From Alteromonas halophila (GTDB taxonomy: Bacteria > Pseudomonadota > Gammaproteobacteria > Enterobacterales > Alteromonadaceae): a stretch of 64,000 bases of DNA. The stretch lies in contig NZ_BMXP01000003.1 in NCBI RefSeq assembly GCF_014651815.1, positions 372,001 to 436,000 of the forward strand. The letters are read 5' to 3'. The position numbers and the translations under genes are program-made. Position 1 is the first letter of the stretch. Each line of letters starts with the position of its first letter. The notes under the pieces were generated by a model. The model was not told the origin of the DNA. It was given only the letters and a program-made list of their open reading frames with translations, and ran no database searches. Below, piece by piece: positions 56,460 to 64,000 of the stretch.

Positions 56460-59141
56460 ATGAAGAAACGCTGTTTAACCCTCATCATGCTGCTGTGCGC
56501 AGCCTTCTTACCTGGCTGTGCACAGCACGAACGCCAGACGATGCCCATCGCGCAACAGCCAGCAACCGTTGCACCTGACGGACAGCTCAGCGACATCGCT
56601 ATCCCCACGGCTTATCAGCTCGATTTTACAATAGATCCGAGCAAAGACAGGTTTTCAGGTTACACCCAGATCACTATCGATCTGAATAACATTAGCGAGT
56701 ATGTATGGCTCCACGGTAAGGATCTCGACGTCTCGTCAAGTCACGCCATCACCGCAGCCGGCAAGAAGGTCGAGGCCACCTATCAGCAGGTATTGCCATC
56801 AGGTGTGGCCAGACTCGATTTTGCCGAACCTGTGCCCGCCGGTAAGGTAGAGCTGCATCTGAGTTATACCGCCGCGATAAGCGAGCAACCTAAGGCGTTA
56901 TTTAAAGCCGTAAGAGGTGGTCATGCTTATACTGCAACCCAGTTTCAGACTATCTCCGCCCGTGAAGTTTTCCCTGGCTTTGATGAGCCCCGCTTTAAGC
57001 AACCTTTCACGCTTACCATCACCAGTCCCGACACGATGACAGCGATTGCGAATACCCCCGTTGTCAAACAGGTGCAGCAAGATAATAATATCGTGCATCA
57101 TTTCGCTACGACTGCGCCCCTGCCGACCTATCTGGTGGCATTTGCGGTCGGCCCTTACGATTTAGCCAACGCTGACCGTTTACCTGCCAATACCATCAGA
57201 GAGAAGTCGCTGCCGCTGCGCGGCGTCGTCGCGCAGGGCCTGAAAGATAATATACGTTTTGGCCTGACTAATACCCAGCCCATCCTCGAGAGTCTTGAGC
57301 GCTATTTTGGCTCTGGCTATCCCTATCAAAAGCTGGATTTAATTGTGCCCCCGCTTAGTCTCGGCTACGCCATGGAGAATCCCGGTGCGGTGGTGTACGA
57401 CGAATACCTGATGCTGATGGATAGCCAGGCGCCGCTGGAACAAAAGCGAAGCCATACCTTAGTCCATGCCCATGAGCTCGCTCATATGTGGTTTGGCAAT
57501 CTGGTGACCCCGCAGTGGTGGGATGACCTTTGGCTGAACGAAAGTTTTGCTACATGGATGGCCTACAAAACAGCGAACCAGGTCTGGCCGGAGGGAGAGT
57601 TCGAGCGCTCGCTATTATCCGGCGCACTCAAGATTATGGAAAAGGACTCTCAGGATAATGCCCAAAAAATCAGAGAGCCGGTACAGGCTAACGATCAGAT
57701 TGCTTACGCACTCAGTGCCATTGCTTACCACAAGGGGGCGGGTGTACTGAATATGCTTGAGAAGTTTGCCGGTGAGCAGTCGTTCAGGGACGGGGTGCAA
57801 ACCCATATACGTCGCTACGCCCACCAGAATGCCGACGCGCATCAGTTTATGCAGTCTGTTTCTGATGGCAGTAATATACCTGAGCTTGTCCCTGTGTTTA
57901 CGTCTTTTATCACGCAGCCGGGTGTACCCTTGCTGGACGTCAGCCTGTCGTGCAAGCCAAACCAGCCTGCGACCGTCACGCTCAACCAGTCGCGCTATGC
58001 ACCGGTAGGCTCAGAAATTGATACCCGCCAACGCTGGACACTGCCGGTTTGTCTGGCCCATGATGACGAACAAACCTGCACCATTATTGATTCGCCGACC
58101 GCCACCGTTGCACTTGAGCAGCAAGGCTGTCCAGACTACGTACACCCAAATGCCAGCCAGGGCTACTACCGTTTTTCCATGGGCGAAGCGGACTGGCGGG
58201 CCTTACTAAGTCATGCGACCCAATTGCCGGCGGATCAGGCACTCATCGCTGTCGACAGTCTGACCGCCGCCTTTAAAGCCGGTACCGTTTCGGCCAGCAC
58301 CTGGCTGCATGGTATGGAAGTTCTGGCAACACACAGCGCGTGGGATGTGACTGACCTGGTCGCTGAGCAGTTTGAAACCGTATCCTCGTCATTACTGGAC
58401 GCCGAGACCATGTCAGCAGCATCCCAAAAAAGCCTTGCGCTGTTCAGGCCAGTCTACGCTCGCGTAAAGTCACAGGATACCGTGGCTGCCACGCTTTTAG
58501 GCAGCGACTTACAACATCACCTGCTCACCTTCAGTAAGGACCCTGCACTGCGCCAACCGCTTCAGGAACAGGCAAAATCGCTGATCGCATCAATTGATCA
58601 AAACAAAGAGCAAGACATTGATGTGTCTACACGTGCCACCGTGCTGCGTGTTGGCGTGAGCGATTTAGGAACCGCGTTTTTCAACAAATTGCTGACAGTC
58701 AGTCAAACCACCCAGGACCCGGCACTACGCGCTGATGCCATCATTGCGCTGGCGTCGACTGATGACCCAATGCTGAGCAAAACGTTGCTGGGGTTGGCGA
58801 TTGACGGCACGTATAAAGGGTATGACGCGTTCGACATTATCGACAGACAGATATCCAATAAAGAAACCCGGGAGGCAACATACACCTGGTTAAAAGAGAA
58901 TGTAGACGCCGTATTCAAGCTGTTTCCCAAAAGTGACAGAGGGCCAGCGTTTCCACATTTTGGCCGACACTTTTGCAGCACACAAAAGGCCGAAGACTGG
59001 CAACAGTTTGTAGAGTCCCACGCAGCGTCACTGTCTGGCTATGAGCGCTCACTGGCGAAGGCCGTTGAGAAAATAAAACAGTGCGCCGCCATGAAGCAAA
59101 AACTGGCCGCACCACTTTCCCAAGCGCTGACTGCACCATAA
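56460..59141 (+). CDS. M1 family aminopeptidase, lipoprotein
   Basis: About 893 residues. A lipoprotein signal peptide ends at 'FLPGC', so it is probably membrane-anchored facing the periplasm or surface. The M1 core follows: exopeptidase motif 'GYAMENPGAVV', zinc motif HELAH (338-342) with the downstream glutamate in 'WLNESFATW'. The C-terminal about 350 residues form an ERAP1-like helical domain. It removes N-terminal residues from peptides, probably for nutrition. I chose the ATG at 56460, behind AAAGGGAG, over a GTG at 56433. Confidence 0.93.
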   Translation: MKKRCLTLIMLLCAAFLPGCAQHERQTMPIAQQPATVAPDGQLSDIAIPTAYQLDFTIDPSKDRFSGYTQITIDLNNISEYVWLHGKDLDVSSSHAITAAGKKVEATYQQVLPSGVARLDFAEPVPAGKVELHLSYTAAISEQPKALFKAVRGGHAYTATQFQTISAREVFPGFDEPRFKQPFTLTITSPDTMTAIANTPVVKQVQQDNNIVHHFATTAPLPTYLVAFAVGPYDLANADRLPANTIREKSLPLRGVVAQGLKDNIRFGLTNTQPILESLERYFGSGYPYQKLDLIVPPLSLGYAMENPGAVVYDEYLMLMDSQAPLEQKRSHTLVHAHELAHMWFGNLVTPQWWDDLWLNESFATWMAYKTANQVWPEGEFERSLLSGALKIMEKDSQDNAQKIREPVQANDQIAYALSAIAYHKGAGVLNMLEKFAGEQSFRDGVQTHIRRYAHQNADAHQFMQSVSDGSNIPELVPVFTSFITQPGVPLLDVSLSCKPNQPATVTLNQSRYAPVGSEIDTRQRWTLPVCLAHDDEQTCTIIDSPTATVALEQQGCPDYVHPNASQGYYRFSMGEADWRALLSHATQLPADQALIAVDSLTAAFKAGTVSASTWLHGMEVLATHSAWDVTDLVAEQFETVSSSLLDAETMSAASQKSLALFRPVYARVKSQDTVAATLLGSDLQHHLLTFSKDPALRQPLQEQAKSLIASIDQNKEQDIDVSTRATVLRVGVSDLGTAFFNKLLTVSQTTQDPALRADAIIALASTDDPMLSKTLLGLAIDGTYKGYDAFDIIDRQISNKETREATYTWLKENVDAVFKLFPKSDRGPAFPHFGRHFCSTQKAEDWQQFVESHAASLSGYERSLAKAVEKIKQCAAMKQKLAAPLSQALTAP

Positions 59142-59185
59142 GCAAAGATGTCGTCACCCTTAGTCAAAGAGTTAAGCCTCTCCGC

Positions 59186-59220
59186 ATATCCGTTGCGCCG
59201 CATTATGACGCAGCGGATAT
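59186..59220. other. Stem-loop downstream of the M1 peptidase
   Basis: ATATCCGTTGCG (59186-59197) pairs with CGCAGCGGATAT (59209-59220) with one G-T wobble, around an 11-base loop. It is 45 bases after the M1 stop. There is no T-run, so termination is possible but unproven. Confidence 0.45.
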
Positions 59221-59238
59221 CTCACGACTGGGCGACGC

Positions 59239-59547
59239 ACGGCAATCACCCAGCATAGAGGGAGGTATACCGCGGGCTAACACAGCGCGCCCTCTCAAGG
59301 CAGTCCGCGAGGTGAGGGGTGAAGTATGGGGAGTGCATGTGAAGCCCTCTGCAGCAGGGATGCTGCAGCGGAGCGTACAGGGACGTATTTAACGCGTGCT
59401 GAACAGGCACTCCCCATGCTTTGCCCCGATCCACGACACACGCCATTCTTTGCTCCGTTCCACGCCACACCCCAGGAGGCCCCGGCCTTCGCCGGGGTGA
59501 CAGCTCTTCGGTGCCAGTTCAGTGAGCGCGTAGCAACGGCAATTACT
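59239..59547 (+). repeat. Tandem repeat unit 1 (about 297 bp) with structured core and REP-like hairpin
   Basis: It holds a copy of the palindromic element: outer stem ATGGGGAGTGC (59326-59336) with GCACTCCCCAT (59407-59417), inner hairpin CTGCAGCA-GGGA-TGCTGCAG (59349-59368). Then follows a GC-rich REP-like hairpin CCCCGGC-CTTC-GCCGGGG (59480-59497). The unit recurs with a 297-base period; homology to the next unit begins at about 59239. No convincing gene: ORFs in it are shared frames through the repeat. Confidence 0.85.
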
Positions 59548-59838
59548 CAGCATAGAGGGAGGTATACCGCGGGCTAACACAGCGCGCCCTCTCAAGGCAG
59601 TCCGCGAGGTGAGGGGTGAAGCATGGGGAGTGCATGTGAAGCCCTCTGCAGCAGGGATGCTGCAGCGGAGCGTACAGGGACGTATTTACCGCGTGCTGAA
59701 CAGGCACTCCCCATGCTTTGCCCCGATCCACGACACACGCCATTCTTTGCTCCGATCCACGCCACACGGCAGGAAGCCCCGGCCTTCGCTGGGGTGACAA
59801 CTCTTCGGTGTCAGCGCAGTGAGCGTGTAGTTAACGGC
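59548..59838 (+). repeat. Tandem repeat unit 2
   Basis: This directly repeats unit 1 with few substitutions: outer stem 59623-59633 with 59704-59714, inner hairpin 59646-59665, REP-like hairpin 59777-59794 (one base changed, GCTGGGG, giving a G-T wobble). It ends at the ycjF stop codon. Confidence 0.85.
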
Positions 59839-60729
59839 TTAGCGCAGCAGCTTTATCAGCGCTTTACCCAGTCGCACATTCAGGGCGCCTGCCGCGACCG
59901 CTTCGGCGGAGTTCTCCATAAGTTTGGCTGACAAGGTGCCACTGATTTGATTTACGACTTCATCGGTAGCCAGGTCGAACAGGCTTTGCGCAGCAATGTT
60001 CTGCACCAGCACATTCACCAGCCGCCAGTTACCGGCGGTACCGGGACGAAGTCCGTATACCTGAGCCATACGCCGAATGGTGCGCAGACTGATCCACATC
60101 ACGGCCAGGGTCTGAATAAGCGCATTGGGGCTGATAAATGCCAGACTGCCCGCGGTCATGGATTCACGTTTCAGTACACTGCTGGCGCGCGCCTGAACCG
60201 GTTGCTGGACATGATGCTGGTACAAATCGACGCGCTCTTTAGCACTCTGATCATCGCGTTTCAGGGTCTGATAGTGCCGGTAACAGTGCTCGGCAAAACT
60301 GTGGCGGCCAAACTGACTGGCCTGACTGTCCAGCGCCCGGTCTACGTCGGCCACGGTTGGCAGCTCACGCAACGCACCCAAAGGCTGACGGCTGTCTATA
60401 AAACGGTTTACCCGGCGATACGCAATGAGCTCGCGAAGTATTACGATGCTGACTGACAGCACGAAGATGCCCAGCAGTGTGCCTAATACGCTGCTGGTAA
60501 TGGGGTAGCGCTCAAAGTCTGCGAGCAGCCCGGAGACCGCATTGTAGACCAGCAGGGCCAGCAGGCTGGCGATGCCCGTTATCAGGGCCACTTTGCCCCA
60601 CGACAGGCCGCCTGAAATGGGGCGCTCCTGCCAGTTTTCCTCGGCCATCCTGCTTGGCATTGCATGTTCCGGCTGGCTTTCTTCCAGCGTTTTCTGTGAC
60701 ACTTTTGAACGATAGGCTGACTCTGTCAT
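59839..60729 (-). CDS. ycjF: YcjF family inner-membrane protein
   Basis: A 296-residue protein of the YcjF/DUF697 family. A polar N terminus (1-45) is followed by two membrane helices ('VALITGIASLLALLVYNAV', 'VLGTLLGIFVLSVSIVILRE') and a C-terminal DUF697 helical domain ('GSLAFISPNALIQTLAVMWI', 'LRPGTAGNWRLVNVLVQNI'). It lies 9 bases after ycjX. In E. coli the pair belongs to the phage-shock regulon; no psp genes are in this window. Confidence 0.92.
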   Translation of the reverse strand: MTESAYRSKVSQKTLEESQPEHAMPSRMAEENWQERPISGGLSWGKVALITGIASLLALLVYNAVSGLLADFERYPITSSVLGTLLGIFVLSVSIVILRELIAYRRVNRFIDSRQPLGALRELPTVADVDRALDSQASQFGRHSFAEHCYRHYQTLKRDDQSAKERVDLYQHHVQQPVQARASSVLKRESMTAGSLAFISPNALIQTLAVMWISLRTIRRMAQVYGLRPGTAGNWRLVNVLVQNIAAQSLFDLATDEVVNQISGTLSAKLMENSAEAVAAGALNVRLGKALIKLLR

Positions 60730-60738
60730 TATGCCTCC

Positions 60739-62115
60739 TTAACCCAGTAAAAACTGGAGTAAACGGTCCATGCCGCGACTGTTGAGTATGCGCGGCAGAA
60801 AATCTTTCGGTACGTTAATATCAAGTACCGGGTAATGGGTATCAGATTCCATGTCTTTCAGTGTTTTGGGGAATGGCTCAAAGCTGGCCTCAACATAGTC
60901 GCCATGCTGGTTGCGGTAACGCACTGCGTTTCGGGCTTCGCCTTCGTCGGTGGCCTCAATGGCAGAGACCAGAAAATGCTCAAAATCCACCTCTTTATCA
61001 CCAAATTTCGCCCGCGCTCCCTCGGTCAGTTGCGTCAGCAATGACAGCAGGGCATCGCGTTCACTGACCGGCACACTGTCAGCCTTACTGCCGACAAACG
61101 CCACCTTACTGATTTTTTCACGCCTGAGCAGCGTTCGGCTCAACCAGTTGCTCTCACCGTAAACAAAAGTTTCAGCCAGGTGACTTAACGTTTCTTTGAG
61201 CTGATACAAGTGCTCGCGGCTGTGGTTTAACCCCTCGAACACATCGATAAGAATAATTTGCTTGTCGGCTTCGCGGAACACCTTGTCTTTGAGTGGCGCA
61301 AGCCAGTCTTTTTTAAACGCCGAGAAGTTAGCAGTGAACGCTTTAAGCCAGGGGTGTGAGGGATCGCTGGTCACCGTGGACGGCAGCGGCGAAAAGCCCA
61401 TAGAAGTAAGACTCAGGCTGTCGTTTTCCAGCAAGAAGCTGCCCGGCTGTAACATGGTAATACCTTCACGTTTGGCTTCGGCCAGATATGCGCGGTATTC
61501 AGAGACAACCTCGGCAATGCGCGCCTCCGTGGGCTCCTGTTCAAAGTCAAAGTCCTGAATAAATTCACGCCAGCGTGTTGAAAAACGGTGTTGCGGGCCG
61601 CCACTTTGCTGAGCCCAGGCCGAATCGGACCATTGGTTATAGGTCTTTTCAAGCAGTGGTAAGTCGGTAACCCATTCGCCGGGGTAATCAATAAATTCAA
61701 ATACCACTTCCGAGTAGGGCATCAGCCAGCGTTTAAAGCGTCCCTGTTCAGTCAGCCTGACGATCAGGCGAAAGCCGTACGCAGTATCGGTGGCCTGTGG
61801 CCACTTGCCGGATTCCAAAGCGGCCAGGTGTTCGTCCACCGGAAACATCTCAAATCCCGGGAGCGGCTCCATGTACATACTGTCGACCAGGGAGGTCGGC
61901 AACCGGGTGAGCAGTGGCAGACACTCATAGCCTGCTTCCGTCCGGTACTTCAGCATGGTCATCAGACTGGTAAACAGCATTGACTTGCCACTGCGGCTAA
62001 GGCCTGTAATGGTAAACCGGTGAGTCTGTTTACCCAGCCAGCCGGCCAGCAGTTGACGTGACGCATCCGGCGCGCCTCGCATCGCGGCAACCCACTCTGA
62101 CACCTTCTCGTCCAT
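60739..62115 (-). CDS. ycjX: YcjX family P-loop protein
   Basis: A 458-residue predicted nucleotide-binding protein (DUF463). Walker A is 'ITGLSRSGKSMLFTSL', and 'FEFIDYPGEW' resembles a Walker B/G3 region. Other conserved parts are 'ILIDVFEGLNHSREHLYQL' and 'KVAFVGSKADSVP', a G4-like NKxD/SKAD element. It belongs to the stress-linked YcjX-YcjF pair of unknown biochemical role. The ATG at 62115 has GTGAGGTG upstream. I found no sigma-54 (GG-N10-GC) promoter in the 157 bases upstream, unlike the E. coli psp operon. Confidence 0.92.
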   Translation of the reverse strand: MDEKVSEWVAAMRGAPDASRQLLAGWLGKQTHRFTITGLSRSGKSMLFTSLMTMLKYRTEAGYECLPLLTRLPTSLVDSMYMEPLPGFEMFPVDEHLAALESGKWPQATDTAYGFRLIVRLTEQGRFKRWLMPYSEVVFEFIDYPGEWVTDLPLLEKTYNQWSDSAWAQQSGGPQHRFSTRWREFIQDFDFEQEPTEARIAEVVSEYRAYLAEAKREGITMLQPGSFLLENDSLSLTSMGFSPLPSTVTSDPSHPWLKAFTANFSAFKKDWLAPLKDKVFREADKQIILIDVFEGLNHSREHLYQLKETLSHLAETFVYGESNWLSRTLLRREKISKVAFVGSKADSVPVSERDALLSLLTQLTEGARAKFGDKEVDFEHFLVSAIEATDEGEARNAVRYRNQHGDYVEASFEPFPKTLKDMESDTHYPVLDINVPKDFLPRILNSRGMDRLLQFLLG

Positions 62116-62272
62116 TACACCTCACTTGATTTGAAACAACATCTACCCATTATCATGGGGGTACTCTAGGTAATAAACCAATAGCATTTAATCCTTTGTT
62201 ACATCTTATTCGTTACAGTCGTACAGCGATCCTGTTCACTTTTACACAACTTTCTTAATTTGGAGAGCTTCC

Positions 62273-62626
62273 ATGAGTAAATCTTATCCCGACATTATTA
62301 ATCGCATTTCTGAGAATATGAAACCACTGCGCACCGATATCTCCGAGACCATGAAAGGGTTTTCGGCTATGGCCAAAGCCGCCTCGGCCGACGGTGCTCT
62401 GGATAAAAAAACCAAGGAGTTGATAGCGCTGGCCATTGGTATTTCCACTCGCTGTGACGGCTGTATAGGCTTTCATGTTAAAGCGCTGGTGGAACTGGGT
62501 GCGACAAAAGAAGAAATTGAGGAAACCCTGGGCATGGCCGTTTACATGGGCGGAGGACCATCTTTGATGTACGCCGCCGATGCCATGCTGGCGTATGAGC
62601 AGTTCACCGACCAACAGGAAGACTAA
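62273..62626 (+). CDS. Carboxymuconolactone decarboxylase/AhpD-like protein
   Basis: A 117-residue helical protein. The motif 'ISTRCDGCIGFHVKALVELG' contains the CxxC-xxxH of the AhpD/alkylhydroperoxidase core, so a peroxide or disulfide-reducing role is likelier than a decarboxylase. 'EEIEETLGMAVYMGGGPSLM' is typical of the family. GGAGAG lies 7 bases before the ATG at 62273. Divergent from ycjX. Monocistronic, followed by a MITE-like repeat. Confidence 0.9.
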   Translation: MSKSYPDIINRISENMKPLRTDISETMKGFSAMAKAASADGALDKKTKELIALAIGISTRCDGCIGFHVKALVELGATKEEIEETLGMAVYMGGGPSLMYAADAMLAYEQFTDQQED

Positions 62627-62635
62627 ACGCGTACG

Positions 62636-62748
62636 CTAGGGAAGAGTTTTCTTACCAAGGGCGGTTGCCATTGCCCGCGAAACCTGCCTTGCGACTACGC
62701 ACTTCAGGACTCGCTGAGTGATGATAGACTTGTTCGCATCTTCCCTAG
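62636..62748 (+). mobile_element. 113-bp IS5-like MITE copy flanked by CTAG
   Basis: CTAG lies at both ends (62636-62639, 62745-62748). The right end GACTTGTTCGCATCTTCC is the IS5-type terminus; the left end keeps only GGAAGA before diverging, so this is a deletion derivative of the 271-bp form. The interior ('GCCATTGCCCGCGAAACCTG', 'CTTGCGACTACGCACTTCAG') is nearly identical to the right part of the 27-kb element. The right CTAG holds the stop codon of the minus-strand MBL gene. Confidence 0.78.
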
Positions 62749-63503
62749 TGCTCAGTACTGCCAAACCCCAGCTTTTGTTTAACCCGGTTTTTGGTCGAGT
62801 GCCAGTGGTTTTTGGGCTTGTCAGGGGCCTGTGCCAGCACAGCCTCGAAGTCCACATCGTCACCATTTAATGGCGGTACGTGCGCACACAGCAGACGCGC
62901 AGGCTGCAGATCGGCAATGCGCTGCAATGAGCGGCGATACTGGTTGGGATGGCATACAGGGTAGGGCGGCACCAGGTCGCCCTTCACTTTAACGATAAGA
63001 TCTGCCACGTAAACCTGCTCTGACGGTACATGCATGATCGAAAGATCATGGTCAGTATGGCCCGGCGTGTACACCACCTGCCAGTCTTCAAACAGCGGCA
63101 AAGTGGCGCCGTCTTTTACCACTTTATCGGGTCGCAGGTTTGGCGAATACCAGATATGGCGCTTTTTCTTGCCGATGCGACCGGCCACCCACCACGTCAG
63201 TAAGACATCGATCACATGCGCGGCGCGCCCGCCTGCGCCTGAATACCAGTTTCTCGCTTTGGGGTGCGTGACCAGCGTCGCACCGCTTATTTTTCGCAGC
63301 TTGTGCGCACCACCTGCATGATCAGGGTGCATATGGGTCACCACAATACAGCGCAATTCGGTGATATCCCGTCCCAGCCCGGCGATAAACTGACACACCT
63401 TATCCACATCTGCACGACTGCAGCCGTCCAGCAAAAGCAGGCCGTGCGCCTCTTCGACCAGATAGATATGTTGTATATAGCCTTGCAGGCGGTGAATTTT
63501 CAT
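62745..63503 (-). CDS. MBL-fold metallohydrolase
   Basis: A 252-residue metallo-beta-lactamase-fold protein. The metal-binding motif is 'CIVVTHMHPDHAGGAHKL' (HxHxDH), with a further histidine in 'VVYTPGHTDHDLSIMHV' and a late one in 'LLCAHVPPLNGD'. It belongs to the broad hydrolase/lactonase-like group; substrate unknown. No signal peptide. Its TAG stop is inside the CTAG at the end of the MITE-like repeat. Confidence 0.9.
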   Translation of the reverse strand: MKIHRLQGYIQHIYLVEEAHGLLLLDGCSRADVDKVCQFIAGLGRDITELRCIVVTHMHPDHAGGAHKLRKISGATLVTHPKARNWYSGAGGRAAHVIDVLLTWWVAGRIGKKKRHIWYSPNLRPDKVVKDGATLPLFEDWQVVYTPGHTDHDLSIMHVPSEQVYVADLIVKVKGDLVPPYPVCHPNQYRRSLQRIADLQPARLLCAHVPPLNGDDVDFEAVLAQAPDKPKNHWHSTKNRVKQKLGFGSTEH

Positions 63504-63704
63504 GCGTGATCAGTGTGTATTTTAATTACGTTACAATAGCAGGACGCCTCTGGTTAGACCAGCTAACGTATGCTGCAGGCGCCTTACTGTAGTGGCTTAG
63601 GGAACGAGAGTAAACACTGACGGCTGGCGAAGTCGACAGCCGTGGTTCAGGATTAGTCAGTGACAAGGCATGTCAACGTAACAAGTGGATGCTGAATGCG
63701 AGAG

Positions 63705-64000
63705 TTACCTTGCCGACATTGCAGCGGGCATCATCAGGTCATATTTTTTGTACAGGCTGGCCAGTTTTCCATTTTGACGTAATGTTTCCAGTGCGCGATC
63801 AAAATGGGTTTTGATGTATTTTCCTTTTGGCGTTTTAGTAAATGCCCAGTACAAATGAAAGGTACCCACATGTCGCTCACTCAGGCCCGCCGATGAAACC
63901 GTGTCTTCCTTACTGGCCAGCATCGACTCCAGCTCGACGTAATAATCAATTTTATTGTTTGTCAGTAAGCTAATAGCAAGCTCCGGCGAATCTACCGGCA
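63705..64000 (-). CDS. Periplasmic solute-binding protein family 3, C-terminal part (5' end outside window)
   Basis: The frame stays open to the window edge on the minus strand, so only about the last 98 residues are seen. 'LAISLLTNNKIDYYVELES' followed by 'HLYWAFTKTPKGKYIKTHFD' and 'ALETLRQNGKLASLYKKYDL' is typical of the C-terminal lobe of SBP_bac_3 proteins, including stand-alone amino-acid-binding-like proteins of gammaproteobacteria. Whether it serves a transporter cannot be told. No terminator is obvious in the 201 bases to the MBL gene. Confidence 0.8.
   Translation of the reverse strand, partial: PVDSPELAISLLTNNKIDYYVELESMLASKEDTVSSAGLSERHVGTFHLYWAFTKTPKGKYIKTHFDRALETLRQNGKLASLYKKYDLMMPAAMSAR

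Noticed and set aside
59081..59931. Several 60-100-codon ORFs with repeated peptides across 59.1-59.9 kb
   Set aside because: They are translations of the tandem palindromic repeat; equal peptides appear in different frames and on both strands, which indicates non-coding repeat DNA.
62116..62272. Sigma-54 promoter for ycjX as in the E. coli psp regulon
   Set aside because: No TGGCAC-N5-TTGC pattern was found on the minus strand in this gap.

Overview
The window reads as a chromosomal segment of a marine gammaproteobacterium of the Alteromonadaceae (Alteromonas/Salinimonas type). The evidence is gene content and order: uvrD...rarD-mgtE-yigI-recQ, gmk-rpoZ-spoT-ridA-trmH...recG, hemC-hemD-hemX-hemY and ycjX-ycjF all follow gammaproteobacterial arrangements, and a PEP-CTERM protein, many c-di-GMP proteins and an Fbp-type iron transporter are typical of marine Alteromonadales. 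The species call is inference. Coding density is high. I saw no rRNA, tRNA, CRISPR, prophage or intact transposase gene.

Layout. 1-8.9 kb: 3' part of uvrD, a diguanylate cyclase with two degenerate receivers, a small Fur-box-associated helical protein, a DUF4920-type protein, rarD, mgtE, yigI and recQ, then a GST. 9.1-19 kb: selO with an overlapping small gene, a 7TM-PAS-GGDEF-EAL protein, ribA, a DUF3300-type protein, a lone ATP-grasp enzyme, and a six-TM chemoreceptor coupled to a thioredoxin-like membrane protein. 19-27 kb: an HDAC-like deacylase overlapping a CoA-transferase/GNAT fusion, then an RND efflux pair divergent from its TetR regulator, with an operator inside a near-consensus promoter. 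27-35 kb: MITE-like repeats, a DnaJ-related protein, a guanidinium-type SMR exporter with a terminator hairpin in its leader, a PEP-CTERM protein, and a three-gene signalling operon (REC-PAS-GGDEF-EAL, REC-GGDEF, hybrid kinase). 35-41 kb: a flavoprotein and a four-gene Fur-controlled ferric transporter operon. 41-49.8 kb: recG-rsmJ-peroxiredoxin, an exported peroxiredoxin, trmH-ridA-spoT, rpoZ, gmk. 49.9-54.7 kb: esterase-hemC-hemD-hemX-hemY. 55-64 kb: ThrE-type exporter, M1 aminopeptidase lipoprotein, a 297-bp tandem repeat, ycjF-ycjX, an AhpD-like protein, an MBL hydrolase and the 3' part of a solute-binding protein.

The most notable non-coding signals are two dispersed repeat families. The first is IS5-like: its termini match IS5 ends as I remember them and are flanked by CTAG duplications, and in three places that CTAG supplies the stop codon of the neighbouring gene. 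The second is a palindromic element (one diverged copy at 54.8 kb, two tandem copies at 59.2-59.8 kb) whose stems differ in sequence between copies but stay complementary, which suggests selection on structure. No complete novel defence or biosynthetic system was found. The best leads are these repeats, the Fur-linked unknown proteins, the deacylase/CoA-transferase-GNAT pair and the sugE leader.
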